This document shows, piece after piece, positions 1 through 8,067 of a DNA stretch of 64,000 bases. The notes under the pieces were generated by a model that did no database searches, was not told the DNA's origin, and was given only the letters and a program-made list of their open reading frames with translations. The position numbers and the translations under genes are program-made. This DNA is from Pontibacter actiniarum (GTDB taxonomy: Bacteria > Bacteroidota > Bacteroidia > Cytophagales > Hymenobacteraceae), in assembly GCF_003585765.1 (NCBI RefSeq), contig NZ_CP021235.1, positions 1,116,001 to 1,180,000 of the forward strand, given 5' to 3'. Numbering within the stretch: position 1 is the first letter of the stretch; every line of letters begins with the position of its first letter.

Positions 1-1
1 C

Positions 2-505
2 CTGGAGCAGTATTACCAGATCGACCCGAAGAACAGCTGGATGCTGGAGGCTGCCAAAAAGAACCTGCCAATCATCTGCCCGGGCTGGGAAGACTCTACG
101 CTAGGTAACATTTATGCTGGCCACGTGATCAGCGGTGACATCAAGAATGTGCATACCATGAAAACCGGTATCCAGTACATGATGGAGCTGGCCGAGTGGT
201 ACACGCAAACTGCCAAAGAAGAGTCTACTATCGGCTTCTTCCAGGTTGGCGGTGGTATTGCCGGTGACTTCCCAATCTGCGTGGTGCCGATGCTGCACCA
301 GGATCTTCAGCGCGAAGGGGTGCCGCTTTGGGGCTATTTTGCACAGATCTCTGACTCAACTACCAGCTACGGTTCTTACTCCGGTGCAGTGCCAAATGAG
401 AAAATCACGTGGGGTAAACTAGGGAAAGATACGCCGAAGTACATGATCGAGTCGGATGCTACCATTGTGGCACCGCTTGTTTTCGCGATTGTGCTGGATA
501 TGTAA
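2..505 (+). CDS. Deoxyhypusine synthase-like protein (C-terminal part; 5' end outside window)
   Basis: The reading frame is open from base 2 and ends at the TAA at 503-505, so the N-terminus is lost at the window edge. About 167 residues remain. They show the NAD-dependent deoxyhypusine synthase fold: GGGIAGDF, a Tyr/Ser-Gly-Ala substrate loop, and the motif ITWGKL, whose Lys (codon 416-418) matches the catalytic Lys that forms the enzyme-substrate imine in eukaryotic DHS. Bacteria lack eIF5A, the DHS substrate, and characterised bacterial relatives work in polyamine metabolism (homospermidine synthase is one derivative). A polyamine aminobutyltransferase role is therefore more likely than hypusination, but this is inference. 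A strong bidirectional terminator follows at 536-565. Confidence 0.85.
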   Translation: MEQYYQIDPKNSWMLEAAKKNLPIICPGWEDSTLGNIYAGHVISGDIKNVHTMKTGIQYMMELAEWYTQTAKEESTIGFFQVGGGIAGDFPICVVPMLHQDLQREGVPLWGYFAQISDSTTSYGSYSGAVPNEKITWGKLGKDTPKYMIESDATIVAPLVFAIVLDM

Positions 506-535
506 GTATCATTCTCCTTAGGGAGCCAAGCATAC

Positions 536-565
536 AAAAGGGCTGCAGAATATTGCAGCCCTTTT
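536..565. terminator. Bidirectional rho-independent terminator
   Basis: Perfect 12-bp stem (536-547 with 554-565), loop GAATAT, with A-run and T-run on the two flanks. It separates the convergent DHS-like gene and the catalase. Confidence 0.85.
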
Positions 566-585
566 CTTTTGATTTCACTTAAGCG

Positions 586-2796
586 TTACGCCGGCACCAT
601 CGACTTTTCTTCCCGGCCCCAGTGGCGGTGCTTCTTAATGGCTGCGATAAACGCGTCGGCAAACTCATCTGCGTCCGCGTCGTTACCGGCAGTTATAACC
701 CCTTCGTCATCTTTTACTGTGCGAGAGGTGCTGCCGGCGTAGCTAACCCCGGCTATACCGGACTTTTCGAGCAGGGCTATGCCGTGCCCTGAGGTGGCGA
801 TTGTCTTGCAGTGTTTAAATGCCTCGTTTAAGAAATGCAGTGCATCTCCCTCTTTCATCATGGCTTGTATGCTCTTCTCACCGTCAGGTACGTAGATGGC
901 ATCATACATAATGGAGCCTGTGGTAAGGTGGCTTTTATCTACTTTCACTTCCTCTCCGGTGCTGGCTTTGCGCATGCCTAGCAGTTTGGAGACTATTTTT
1001 GCATGCGCGCCGGCCTCCATAAGTGCTTGCCTAACCTGTGTCAGCTCGTTGCAGTCGAACCCGTCTTCCAGGAGGATGGCCACCTGCCTGGATGTGGCGG
1101 TCTCCACCTTGTTGCGCTCCATACTTACCGCCGGGGATTCCTTGACTGATTGGCCTTTTTTCATTTTTTGGGAAGCCTCGTTGGCTTCATAGTGGCCCGT
1201 CGATTCCTGGTTAAAGTTCTCCGGGACATCCACTCCAATTCCTTCTGCTACCTTCTGGGCAAGCTCTTTGGATACTTTTGAGAAATGGCCTACCATGCGC
1301 CTTCTGATCTCTTCTGACTCTACTTTGCCTAGCTCAAAATGTGCCGCTTTGATGATATGCTTCTTCTCGGTGGCCGTCATGGAGTTCCAGAAGAGGGTTG
1401 CCTGGCTGTAGTGGTCGTTAAAGCTCTCGCTGCGCGCCCGTATCTTATGGCCCTCTACCCGTTCCATGTGGTGTACAAAGGCGCCCTGGTTTTCAGGAGC
1501 CATCATGGGGCAGCCGCCGCCGATAGAGTTTGGCCAGTAGTTCGCTTTGCCTTTGTTAATGGTCTGGCGCATAAATCCGGCTCCCTGGTGGTTGTGCACG
1601 GTGGTAACGGGGCGGTTTATAGGCACTTCTCCAAAGTTTGCACTACTAAAGCGGTTAATCTGCGTGTCGATGTAGGAGAACAGGCGGCCCTGCAGCAGAG
1701 GGTCATTGGTTACATCGATGCCCGGCACCAGGTTGCCCGGGTGAAACGCTACTTGTTCTGTCTCTGCAAAGAAGTTATCCGGGTTGCGGTTCAATACCAT
1801 TTTACCGATCGGCTTGCGCGGTACCAACTCCTCCGGTATTATCTTCGTCGCATCCAGCAGGTCAAAGTCAAACTTGAACTCGTCTTCTTCCTCTACAATT
1901 TGTACGCTTAGCTCAAACTCTGGGTAGTCGCCCATCTCTATGGCGTCCCACAAGTCGCGGCGTAGCCAGTCCGGGTCCTTGCCTGCCAGTTTCTGCGCCT
2001 CGTCCCACACCAGTGAGTGTGCCCCAAGCATCGGGCGCCAGTGAAACTTAACAAAGCGGGACTTGCCTGCCTCGTTAATGAAGCGAAACGTATGGACACC
2101 AAACCCGTCCATCATCCGGAAGCTGCGAGGGATAGCCCGGTCAGAGAGCACCCACATAATCATGTGGTTTATCTCAGGCATCAGGGACGCAAAATCCCAA
2201 AAGGTATCGTGTGCGGCCGATGCCTGCGGTATCTCGTTATCCGGGTCAGGCTTAATGGAATGTACCAGGTCCGCGAACTTATTGGCATCCTGTATAAAGA
2301 ACACCGGAATGTTGTTGCCAACCAGGTCATAGTTTCCCTCCTCCGTGTAAAACTTAGTTGCAAAGCCCCTCACATCGCGCACTGTATCAGCTGAGCCCCT
2401 GGAACCTACAACAGTGGAGAAGCGCACAAATACAGGGGTTTTAGAACTGGGGTCCGTTAGAAACTTAGCCTTTGTGTATTCCTTCATAGAGTCATTGTAA
2501 GGCTGGAAATATCCGTGGGCCCCTGAGCCTCTGGCATGCACTACGCGCTCCGGTATGGACTCATGGTCGAAGTGCGTCATCTTTTCGCGGAAGTGGAAAT
2601 CCTCCATCACCAGCGGGCCGCGTGAGCCGGCTTTGAGCGAGTCATCTGTGTGGTTTATCCGTACCCCTTGGTCAGTGGTCATGTACTGGTCCTGCGGGTT
2701 CTCACGGAAGCTCTCGAGCTGCCGGTCTTTGCTGTGCTCATCCACCTGTGGCTTTGTTTTTCTCATTTGGCTGCTGCTGTTTTCTTCTTCGTTCAT
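586..2796 (-). CDS. katE: Large-subunit (HPII-type) catalase with C-terminal DJ-1/PfpI-like domain
   Basis: Haem catalase that disproportionates hydrogen peroxide. I start it at the ATG complementary to 2794-2796 (MNEEENSSS), giving 736 aa. An upstream in-frame ATG at 2925 would add 43 residues unlike any catalase. Seen: the active-site His region RVVHARGSGAHG (His near residue 87), VGNNIPVFF with the catalytic Asn near 161, and RLFSYIDTQ with the proximal haem-ligand Tyr near 375. A flavodoxin/class-I-glutamine-amidotransferase-like domain runs from about residue 575 (QVAILLEDGFD), the hallmark of large-subunit clade 2 catalases such as E. coli KatE. There is no signal peptide in the chosen frame, so it is probably cytosolic. 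It is monocistronic, convergent with the DHS-like gene. Confidence 0.95.
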   Translation of the reverse strand: MNEEENSSSQMRKTKPQVDEHSKDRQLESFRENPQDQYMTTDQGVRINHTDDSLKAGSRGPLVMEDFHFREKMTHFDHESIPERVVHARGSGAHGYFQPYNDSMKEYTKAKFLTDPSSKTPVFVRFSTVVGSRGSADTVRDVRGFATKFYTEEGNYDLVGNNIPVFFIQDANKFADLVHSIKPDPDNEIPQASAAHDTFWDFASLMPEINHMIMWVLSDRAIPRSFRMMDGFGVHTFRFINEAGKSRFVKFHWRPMLGAHSLVWDEAQKLAGKDPDWLRRDLWDAIEMGDYPEFELSVQIVEEEDEFKFDFDLLDATKIIPEELVPRKPIGKMVLNRNPDNFFAETEQVAFHPGNLVPGIDVTNDPLLQGRLFSYIDTQINRFSSANFGEVPINRPVTTVHNHQGAGFMRQTINKGKANYWPNSIGGGCPMMAPENQGAFVHHMERVEGHKIRARSESFNDHYSQATLFWNSMTATEKKHIIKAAHFELGKVESEEIRRRMVGHFSKVSKELAQKVAEGIGVDVPENFNQESTGHYEANEASQKMKKGQSVKESPAVSMERNKVETATSRQVAILLEDGFDCNELTQVRQALMEAGAHAKIVSKLLGMRKASTGEEVKVDKSHLTTGSIMYDAIYVPDGEKSIQAMMKEGDALHFLNEAFKHCKTIATSGHGIALLEKSGIAGVSYAGSTSRTVKDDEGVITAGNDADADEFADAFIAAIKKHRHWGREEKSMVPA

Positions 2797-3266
2797 GTCT
2801 GATGGTTTTTGATTTGGTGTTTGCTTTGTATTGCATGTGGCTGGATGGGCAGGGGCGTGTATAACGCTAAAAAGACACTGCCATACGTAAGGGCCATTTT
2901 GCCAGAAGAACGAGGATAATTTCAACGTTGTTGGCTATAATTTATTTTAATTTATATTAAAATGAGATTAAAATTGTAGTTAGAAGCTATCGCCTGTCGT
3001 AGGAGGGCTAGGAAAAACAGCTTGGGTGCAGGCATGAGGAGGAGCAAACGCAAGTGCCGGCCTTTGTTTCCGGCGTTTCTACGGGAGTTTTCAATCGGAG
3101 AAGCTTGCTAAAACAGGGGCCGGACTGGCAGGGAAGCAAGTTGGGGAGGAAGCAGCCTCTATGGTACTTTAAGATGAGCGCAGCGTCTTTTTCTGTTCAA
3201 CTTTCTGCACGTGTTGCTTCGAAAAAGGGCGATGTGGGGGGAGAGAAGGAAGGAGGGGCGGCAGGC
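2797..3266. other. Intergenic region upstream of catalase, no gene recognised
   Basis: 470 bp between the catalase start and the end of the 2H phosphoesterase, both on the minus strand. It holds an AT-rich patch at about 2935-2980, as expected for the catalase promoter region, but I see no exact TAnnTTTG on the minus strand. A small GCCGG/CCGGC hairpin lies at 3056-3074. The open frames here have no recognisable protein character. Confidence 0.5.
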
Positions 3267-3818
3267 TTAGCAAATCAGCTCCCGCCTGCCAAACCGGAAC
3301 TCCTCGTCTTTCAGGAAGAACTCCCCGCATTTTTGAAGAATGGTCAGGTTGTCGAGCGTTATCTCCCAATTAAAGTTGTAGTTGCAAAGAAACGACAGCA
3401 GAGGGCCCAGGATCTCCGGAGTGGTGTCGCCGAGCGCCAGCGTAATGTGCGGCAGCCACAGGTTCGGGTTATAGTAGAGCCCCATTTCTGTGCTCATCTC
3501 AGAGACATCGCGGTGCAGGCGGCCGTGCAGTTGGTTCAATGGAGGGGTTCGAAGCACCGGGATGTAGACAACCGGGTTTTGCCCCGGGAAAACACCAAGG
3601 CCGGTGGTGCGCACGGTAAAGTTCTGAGACTCCATGCACATTTGCTCCAGGTACTGCTTTAGCTCCTCCATGTCCGGAACCTCGGCGGTCAGCAGCGTCA
3701 GGTGCGGGTAAGGTGTGATTTTAACACCACTCAGTCCGAATTTCTTCTCCAGGTGCTCCGTCAGTTCTGACACACGCTCTGAAGTTTTCTTGTCTAATAG
3801 CGAAGTGATCGCGATCAT
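3267..3818 (-). CDS. 2'-5' RNA ligase-like 2H phosphoesterase
   Basis: 183 aa, the usual size of LigT-like members of the 2H phosphoesterase superfamily. The two defining H-x-T motifs are present and well spaced: PHLT (His39) and PHIT (His124). Family members hydrolyse or ligate 2',5' linkages or cyclic phosphates on RNA or nucleotides; the substrate here cannot be told. It ends in an ordinary C-terminus without signal or TM segments, so it is probably cytosolic. It stands alone, with about 360 bp of non-coding DNA on its upstream side. Confidence 0.85.
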   Translation of the reverse strand: MIAITSLLDKKTSERVSELTEHLEKKFGLSGVKITPYPHLTLLTAEVPDMEELKQYLEQMCMESQNFTVRTTGLGVFPGQNPVVYIPVLRTPPLNQLHGRLHRDVSEMSTEMGLYYNPNLWLPHITLALGDTTPEILGPLLSFLCNYNFNWEITLDNLTILQKCGEFFLKDEEFRFGRRELIC

Positions 3819-4149
3819 ATAGTACAGCTCTTGGTATCTGATGTGCCGCAGTTAGTTACCACAGCATGAAGCGTAAATTATCTAAACGAGAGCGCGGCTG
3901 AATTGTTTAAAGCAGAACGGCCAGCCGCATGCGCTGTGCACGTGTTGCCATATACAGCCAAAGCCGGAGAGGGGGCACCCCGCTAAACGTCCCGCTGGTG
4001 ACTGTACCTGTTCCCGGGTAGCCGTTGCTGGTGCTTCAGCCGCTTCTCTGAAAGCTGGCCCGGTCGGACCGGTGGCTTTTGGGGCTGCTTCGGCAGGTGG
4101 TGCACCTTTTCGGCAGCACGTATGTTTTCATCTCACGTGTAAAATTAAG
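3819..4149. other. Divergent intergenic region, no gene recognised
   Basis: Spacer between the 2H phosphoesterase (minus) and the ABC-F gene (plus). An open frame extends the ABC-F gene upstream from 4072 but has no ABC-F similarity. Apart from the -7 element at 4150 I see nothing specific. Confidence 0.5.
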
Positions 4150-4157
4150 TACCTTTG
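4150..4157 (+). promoter_or_regulatory. Bacteroidetes -7 promoter element for the ABC-F gene
   Basis: TACCTTTG matches the Bacteroidetes sigma-A -7 consensus TAnnTTTG. The ATG at 4180 would give a leader of only about 15-20 nt. No exact TTG -33 box at the usual spacing. Confidence 0.6.
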
Positions 4158-4179
4158 CTTTTCAAGTATACCGGAGCAC

Positions 4180-6105
4180 ATGATTTCCATTAACAACCTG
4201 AACTTTCACTTCGGCAGCCGCATCATGTATGAGGATGCCAGCCTGCATATAAAACCTAAGGATAAGATTGGCCTTATCGGGCTTAACGGTACGGGTAAAT
4301 CCACTTTGCTGCGCCTTATCGTGGGCGAGTACAGCCCGGACAGCGGCAGCATCCAGATGAGCAAGGAAACCTCCATCGGGTTCCTGAACCAGGACCTGCT
4401 GAGCTATGAGACCCATGAAAGCATCCTGTCGGTGGCGATGCAGGCCTTTGGGGAGGCGGTGCACCTGCAGGAGCAGATAGATCAGGTACTGGTAGCGTTT
4501 GAGAATAACTTTCATGATAACCTGGTAGATAAACTGGCGACGCTACAGGAGCGTTTCGAGGCCCTTGGCGGCTATACCATGCAGGCCGAGGCCGAGGCGA
4601 TTCTGGAGGGGCTTGGCTTTACGACAGAGGAGCTGCAGCAACCGCTGGCCTCCTTCTCGGGCGGGTGGCGTATGCGCGTGATGCTGGCAAAGATCCTGCT
4701 GCAGAAGCCCTCGCTGCTGTTGCTCGATGAGCCGACCAACCACCTGGACCTGCCCTCCATTAAATGGCTGGAGTCATACTTAGAGCGTTACGAGGGGGCC
4801 GTTGTGATTGTATCGCACGACCGTGAGTTTCTCGACCGCACCACAAACATGACCGTTGAGGTATCCGGTGCGAAGCTAAACGTATACGCCGGTAACTATA
4901 GCTTCTACTTAGAGGAGAAGGCCCTGCGCAACGAGATTCAGAAGGGAGCCTACGAAAATCAGCAGGCACAGATAAAGCAGGCGGAGCGCTTCATCGAACG
5001 GTTTAAGGCGAAAGCCACCAAGGCGAAGCAGGCGCAGAGCCGCCAGAAAATGCTGGACCGCATGGACCGCATTGATGATGTGGCTCCTGACGCGGCCAAG
5101 GTTAACTTTAGCTTTAAGTTTAACATCCAGCCAGGGCGCCACATTCTGCGCCTGGAGCACATGAGCAAAGCGTACGGCGACAAGGTTATCTTCCGTGATA
5201 CGAATGTGCACATTGAGCGCGGTGATAAGATTGCGTTGGTAGGGGCCAACGGTAAGGGTAAGTCTACGCTGTTGCGCATTATAGCCGGCACAGAGCCTGT
5301 GAAGGGAAAGCGCGAACTGGGCCACAATGTTATCCTGTCTTTCTACGCGCAGCACCAGCTGGAGTCTCTGAACGTGGAGAACGACATGCTGACCGAACTG
5401 CAGCAGGCCGGTTCCGGTAAAACGGAGGTGGAGCTGCGGACCCTGCTCGGCTCGTTCCTGTTCACCGGGGACGAAGTGTACAAGAAGATCAAGGTACTCT
5501 CGGGTGGGGAGAAAAGCCGCGTGGCCCTGGCCAAGACGCTGATCTCGGAAGCTAACTTCCTGATGCTCGATGAGCCCACCAACCACCTCGACATGCAGTC
5601 GGTGAACATCCTGATTCAGGCGCTGGAGCAGTACGAGGGTACCTTTGTGGTGATCTCCCACGACCGCTACTTTGTGGAGAATGTGGCCACCAAGATCTGG
5701 TATATCGAGGATTACCAGCTGAAAGAGTACCCGGGTACTTACCACGAGTATGAGGCCTGGCAGGAGAAACGCGAAAAGGAGGTTAAAAAAGATACCGCGA
5801 ACACACCGGCCCCCAAGGCAGAGAAGCAGCCCCGCGAGAAGAGCGAATTCACGCAGCTCAGCAACCAACTGAAGCAGGTGAACAAGCAGGTGAACGAGGT
5901 AGAGAAGGAAGTGCAGCAGCTGGAGCAACAGCTTGCCGCCCAGGAGAAGCACCTGGCAGACCCAGAGGTGTTCGGCGACGTGGAGAAGCTGCAGAAAGCC
6001 ACCCAGGATTTTGAAGTCATCAAGAATAAGCTTGATAAGAAGCAGGAGCAGTGGGAAGAGCTAATGCTGGAGGCCGAGGAGCTGGAGATAAAAATGGCAG
6101 AGTAA
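4180..6105 (+). CDS. ABC-F family ATP-binding protein (ribosome-associated)
   Basis: 641 aa from the ATG at 4180 (MISINNLNFHFG); upstream in-frame codons precede the promoter element and are not ABC-F-like. Two ABC cassettes in tandem without membrane segments: first Walker A GLNGTGKST (about residues 34-42), signature SGGWRMR, Walker B LLLLDEPTNHLD; a charged linker; second Walker A GANGKGKST, signature SGGEKSR, Walker B LMLDEPTNHLD. A Lys/Glu/Gln-rich coiled-coil tail follows from about residue 530. This is the ABC-F layout of translation factors such as EttA, Uup and YheS/YdiF, which bind the ribosomal E site and rescue or tune elongation. Which subfamily this is, or whether it protects against antibiotics, cannot be decided here. 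Confidence 0.93.
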   Translation: MISINNLNFHFGSRIMYEDASLHIKPKDKIGLIGLNGTGKSTLLRLIVGEYSPDSGSIQMSKETSIGFLNQDLLSYETHESILSVAMQAFGEAVHLQEQIDQVLVAFENNFHDNLVDKLATLQERFEALGGYTMQAEAEAILEGLGFTTEELQQPLASFSGGWRMRVMLAKILLQKPSLLLLDEPTNHLDLPSIKWLESYLERYEGAVVIVSHDREFLDRTTNMTVEVSGAKLNVYAGNYSFYLEEKALRNEIQKGAYENQQAQIKQAERFIERFKAKATKAKQAQSRQKMLDRMDRIDDVAPDAAKVNFSFKFNIQPGRHILRLEHMSKAYGDKVIFRDTNVHIERGDKIALVGANGKGKSTLLRIIAGTEPVKGKRELGHNVILSFYAQHQLESLNVENDMLTELQQAGSGKTEVELRTLLGSFLFTGDEVYKKIKVLSGGEKSRVALAKTLISEANFLMLDEPTNHLDMQSVNILIQALEQYEGTFVVISHDRYFVENVATKIWYIEDYQLKEYPGTYHEYEAWQEKREKEVKKDTANTPAPKAEKQPREKSEFTQLSNQLKQVNKQVNEVEKEVQQLEQQLAAQEKHLADPEVFGDVEKLQKATQDFEVIKNKLDKKQEQWEELMLEAEELEIKMAE

Positions 6106-6136
6106 AGCCTAACAACGAGTTAACAGTGATAGTAGT

Positions 6137-6177
6137 AGCGGCGGCTCCGGGTAACCTGGGGCCGCCGCCGCTGTTTT
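6137..6177 (+). terminator. Terminator after ABC-F gene
   Basis: GC-rich stem AGCGGCGGC (6137-6145) with GCCGCCGCT (6164-6172), then GTTTT. Confidence 0.7.
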
Positions 6178-6288
6178 AGCTACGGAATGTTAAATTAATA
6201 TTAATAAAATGTTATATCATTGAAACCAGAAGTGCAGTATTTGGATATAAGGATAATATAATAGTATGCTATTTATATATCAGCCTGT

Positions 6289-7134
6289 ATGAAACAAACG
6301 CTGCGCACTCCCCAAAAAGCCCAACCGAGCCCCACTAAAGCCACTTCCAAAGCAAACCTGTCTTACCGCCTTTCCGGCGAGAGCCTGCTCCGCGGGTTGT
6401 ATTGGTGTGCCGCTGCACTGGTGGTGCTGAACGTAATAGCGATCGTCTGCAAGTATACCACGGGCCATCCCAACGCCTGGGGCATTATCCCGCAGTTTGA
6501 GCTGGACGCAGAGCGAAATGTGCCCACCTACTTCTCGTCCTTTATTCTGCTGCTGTCCTCGCTTCTGCTTTTTGCGGTGTCCCTGCTGAAGCAGCGGGAG
6601 CAAGACAAGTTTACCTGGCAGTGGCGGCTGTTGTCGGTGGTGTTCCTATACTTGTCGGTGGATGAGTCGGCAGGTTTGCACGAGATGTTTATTTACCCCC
6701 TGCGGGACAACTTTCATCTGACAGGTATACTCTATTTCTCCTGGGTGATTGTGGGTGCGGGCGTAGTAATAGCCTTGGGGGCTTACTACCTGCCGTTCCT
6801 GCTTTCGCTACACTCCAAACTGCGGTTCAGGGTGATGCTGGCAGCGGTGGTGTATGTCGGAGGGGCTTTGGGGGTAGAGCTCTACGGGGGCTACTATGCG
6901 GATGCTTTTGGGTTAGACAATTTAGGGTACGCCCTTATAACCACGGTGGAGGAGACCATGGAAATCACGGGTGTACTCTTGCTGCTCCACGCGCTCTATA
7001 AGCACCTTAAGCAGCAGCTGGCGAGTGTAACCCTTGTTTTAAGCCCTGTGGCAGCCCCTAGCCGACAGCCCGCAGCCTTGGTGCCAGAGGCCGGATTGGC
7101 CTATCATAACCACCACACAGTAATCACCAACTAA
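6289..7134 (+). CDS. Multi-pass membrane protein of unknown function
   Basis: 281 aa, not recognised. About six hydrophobic helices are visible: near residues 37-57, 85-105, 118-135, 145-175, 185-205 and 225-245. The soluble N-terminus is basic and Ser/Pro-rich. Acidic or polar motifs sit at helix ends: DESAGLHE after TM3, GVELYGGYYAD after TM5 and TVEETMEITG at TM6. Buried Glu/His residues of this kind are common in membrane enzymes and ion transporters, but I cannot assign a family. The gene is preceded by a very AT-rich spacer (6180-6280) and followed by a weak hairpin, so it is probably transcribed alone. Confidence 0.7.
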   Translation: MKQTLRTPQKAQPSPTKATSKANLSYRLSGESLLRGLYWCAAALVVLNVIAIVCKYTTGHPNAWGIIPQFELDAERNVPTYFSSFILLLSSLLLFAVSLLKQREQDKFTWQWRLLSVVFLYLSVDESAGLHEMFIYPLRDNFHLTGILYFSWVIVGAGVVIALGAYYLPFLLSLHSKLRFRVMLAAVVYVGGALGVELYGGYYADAFGLDNLGYALITTVEETMEITGVLLLLHALYKHLKQQLASVTLVLSPVAAPSRQPAALVPEAGLAYHNHHTVITN

Positions 7135-7155
7135 GGCAGGTTTATGCCGGGGGCC

Positions 7156-7180
7156 ACGGCAGGCGTACCGGTGCCGTTTT
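7156..7180 (+). terminator. Probable terminator
   Basis: ACGGCA (7156-7161) pairs with TGCCGT (7172-7177), followed by TTT. It lies between convergent genes. Confidence 0.5.
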
Positions 7181-7182
7181 AC

Positions 7183-7944
7183 TTATTGAGTGGCACGCTG
7201 CTTCTCTTTTTTCTGTAAATCCAGGGTGTAAAACAGCCATGCTGTATACGTGTAGTTGTTGGTATACCTGTTTTGTACAGAGGCTGATTGTGCAAACAGG
7301 TTCATGTAGCCAACTTGCAATCTTATACTTTGCCGCTCCAGCCCCAGCATCAGTCCCAGGCGGTTTTGGTCAAAGGTGTTATGGGTGATGTTCTCCCCAA
7401 AATTTAGCATTACTTCTTCGCTTAAGAACAGGTAGGGCAACACCTCACCCAGCTTTAGCGAGGGCAGGTTTAGGCGGAGCGACTCCTGCAGGCGCAGCCG
7501 GTGGTTAAAATCATACTTTGGCTGCAGAACAGCCTGCTTTACCCGTTGTTTAAAACGCATGTCGTAGCGTAGGCGGGTGGAGAGGGTGAGGTGCTGCCCG
7601 AGTTTTGCCGGCACCAGTGCTTGTAGCCAGGGCCGGTGTTCATGCCGCTCCAGGGCATCAGAATCGGAGCCGGGCACCGTAAGCCAGGCAAAAGAGTAGC
7701 CCGCCGTGGCACTTACCCCGTGCGGCAGATGCCGAACCAACCCGATTCTGGCTACAGTGAAAAGCCCGCCTACGTGGTGCAGGTCAGTGTAGACCGCATG
7801 GTTTCTGGAGATGCGGAACGTGCCGGATACTGCTTCCCAGGCCGCGTGCGCGGCGCTAACCTCCTTACGCTGGGCCTGCGCTGCCGTGCCGCTTATAAAG
7901 CAGAGGGAAAGCAACAGTAGCACGATACGGGTAAATTTCTTCAT
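7183..7944 (-). CDS. DUF2490 outer-membrane protein
   Basis: 253 aa with a clear signal peptide (KKFTRIVLLLLSLCFISG, cleavage near AQA-Q). The mature part is a run of alternating amphipathic strands with aromatic belts, a central LRYDMRFKQR and NHRLRLQESLRL pattern, and FGENITHNTFDQNRLGLMLG near the C-terminus, typical of the DUF2490 family of Bacteroidetes beta-barrel proteins. The function of the family is unknown and it is presumed to sit in the outer membrane. The gene is convergent with the preceding membrane-protein gene. Confidence 0.8.
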   Translation of the reverse strand: MKKFTRIVLLLLSLCFISGTAAQAQRKEVSAAHAAWEAVSGTFRISRNHAVYTDLHHVGGLFTVARIGLVRHLPHGVSATAGYSFAWLTVPGSDSDALERHEHRPWLQALVPAKLGQHLTLSTRLRYDMRFKQRVKQAVLQPKYDFNHRLRLQESLRLNLPSLKLGEVLPYLFLSEEVMLNFGENITHNTFDQNRLGLMLGLERQSIRLQVGYMNLFAQSASVQNRYTNNYTYTAWLFYTLDLQKKEKQRATQ

Positions 7945-8067
7945 GTTGTTTTCTCCAGGCCTTGCCGTCCGAAGCTGCGAGCGCGTTCCTGAATTTAACC
8001 TGAATACGGTGGTTTGCGTTGTCTTCTACACCAGGTGACACTTTCTTTTAACGCACTAAACAACAGC

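Noticed and set aside
2797..2925. Longer N-terminus for the catalase
   Set aside because: The 43 extra residues do not resemble catalases and cover the likely promoter region.
4909..5952. 347-codon minus-strand ORF
   Set aside because: Antisense of the ABC-F gene; low-complexity Leu/His/Arg composition produced by the complementary codons.
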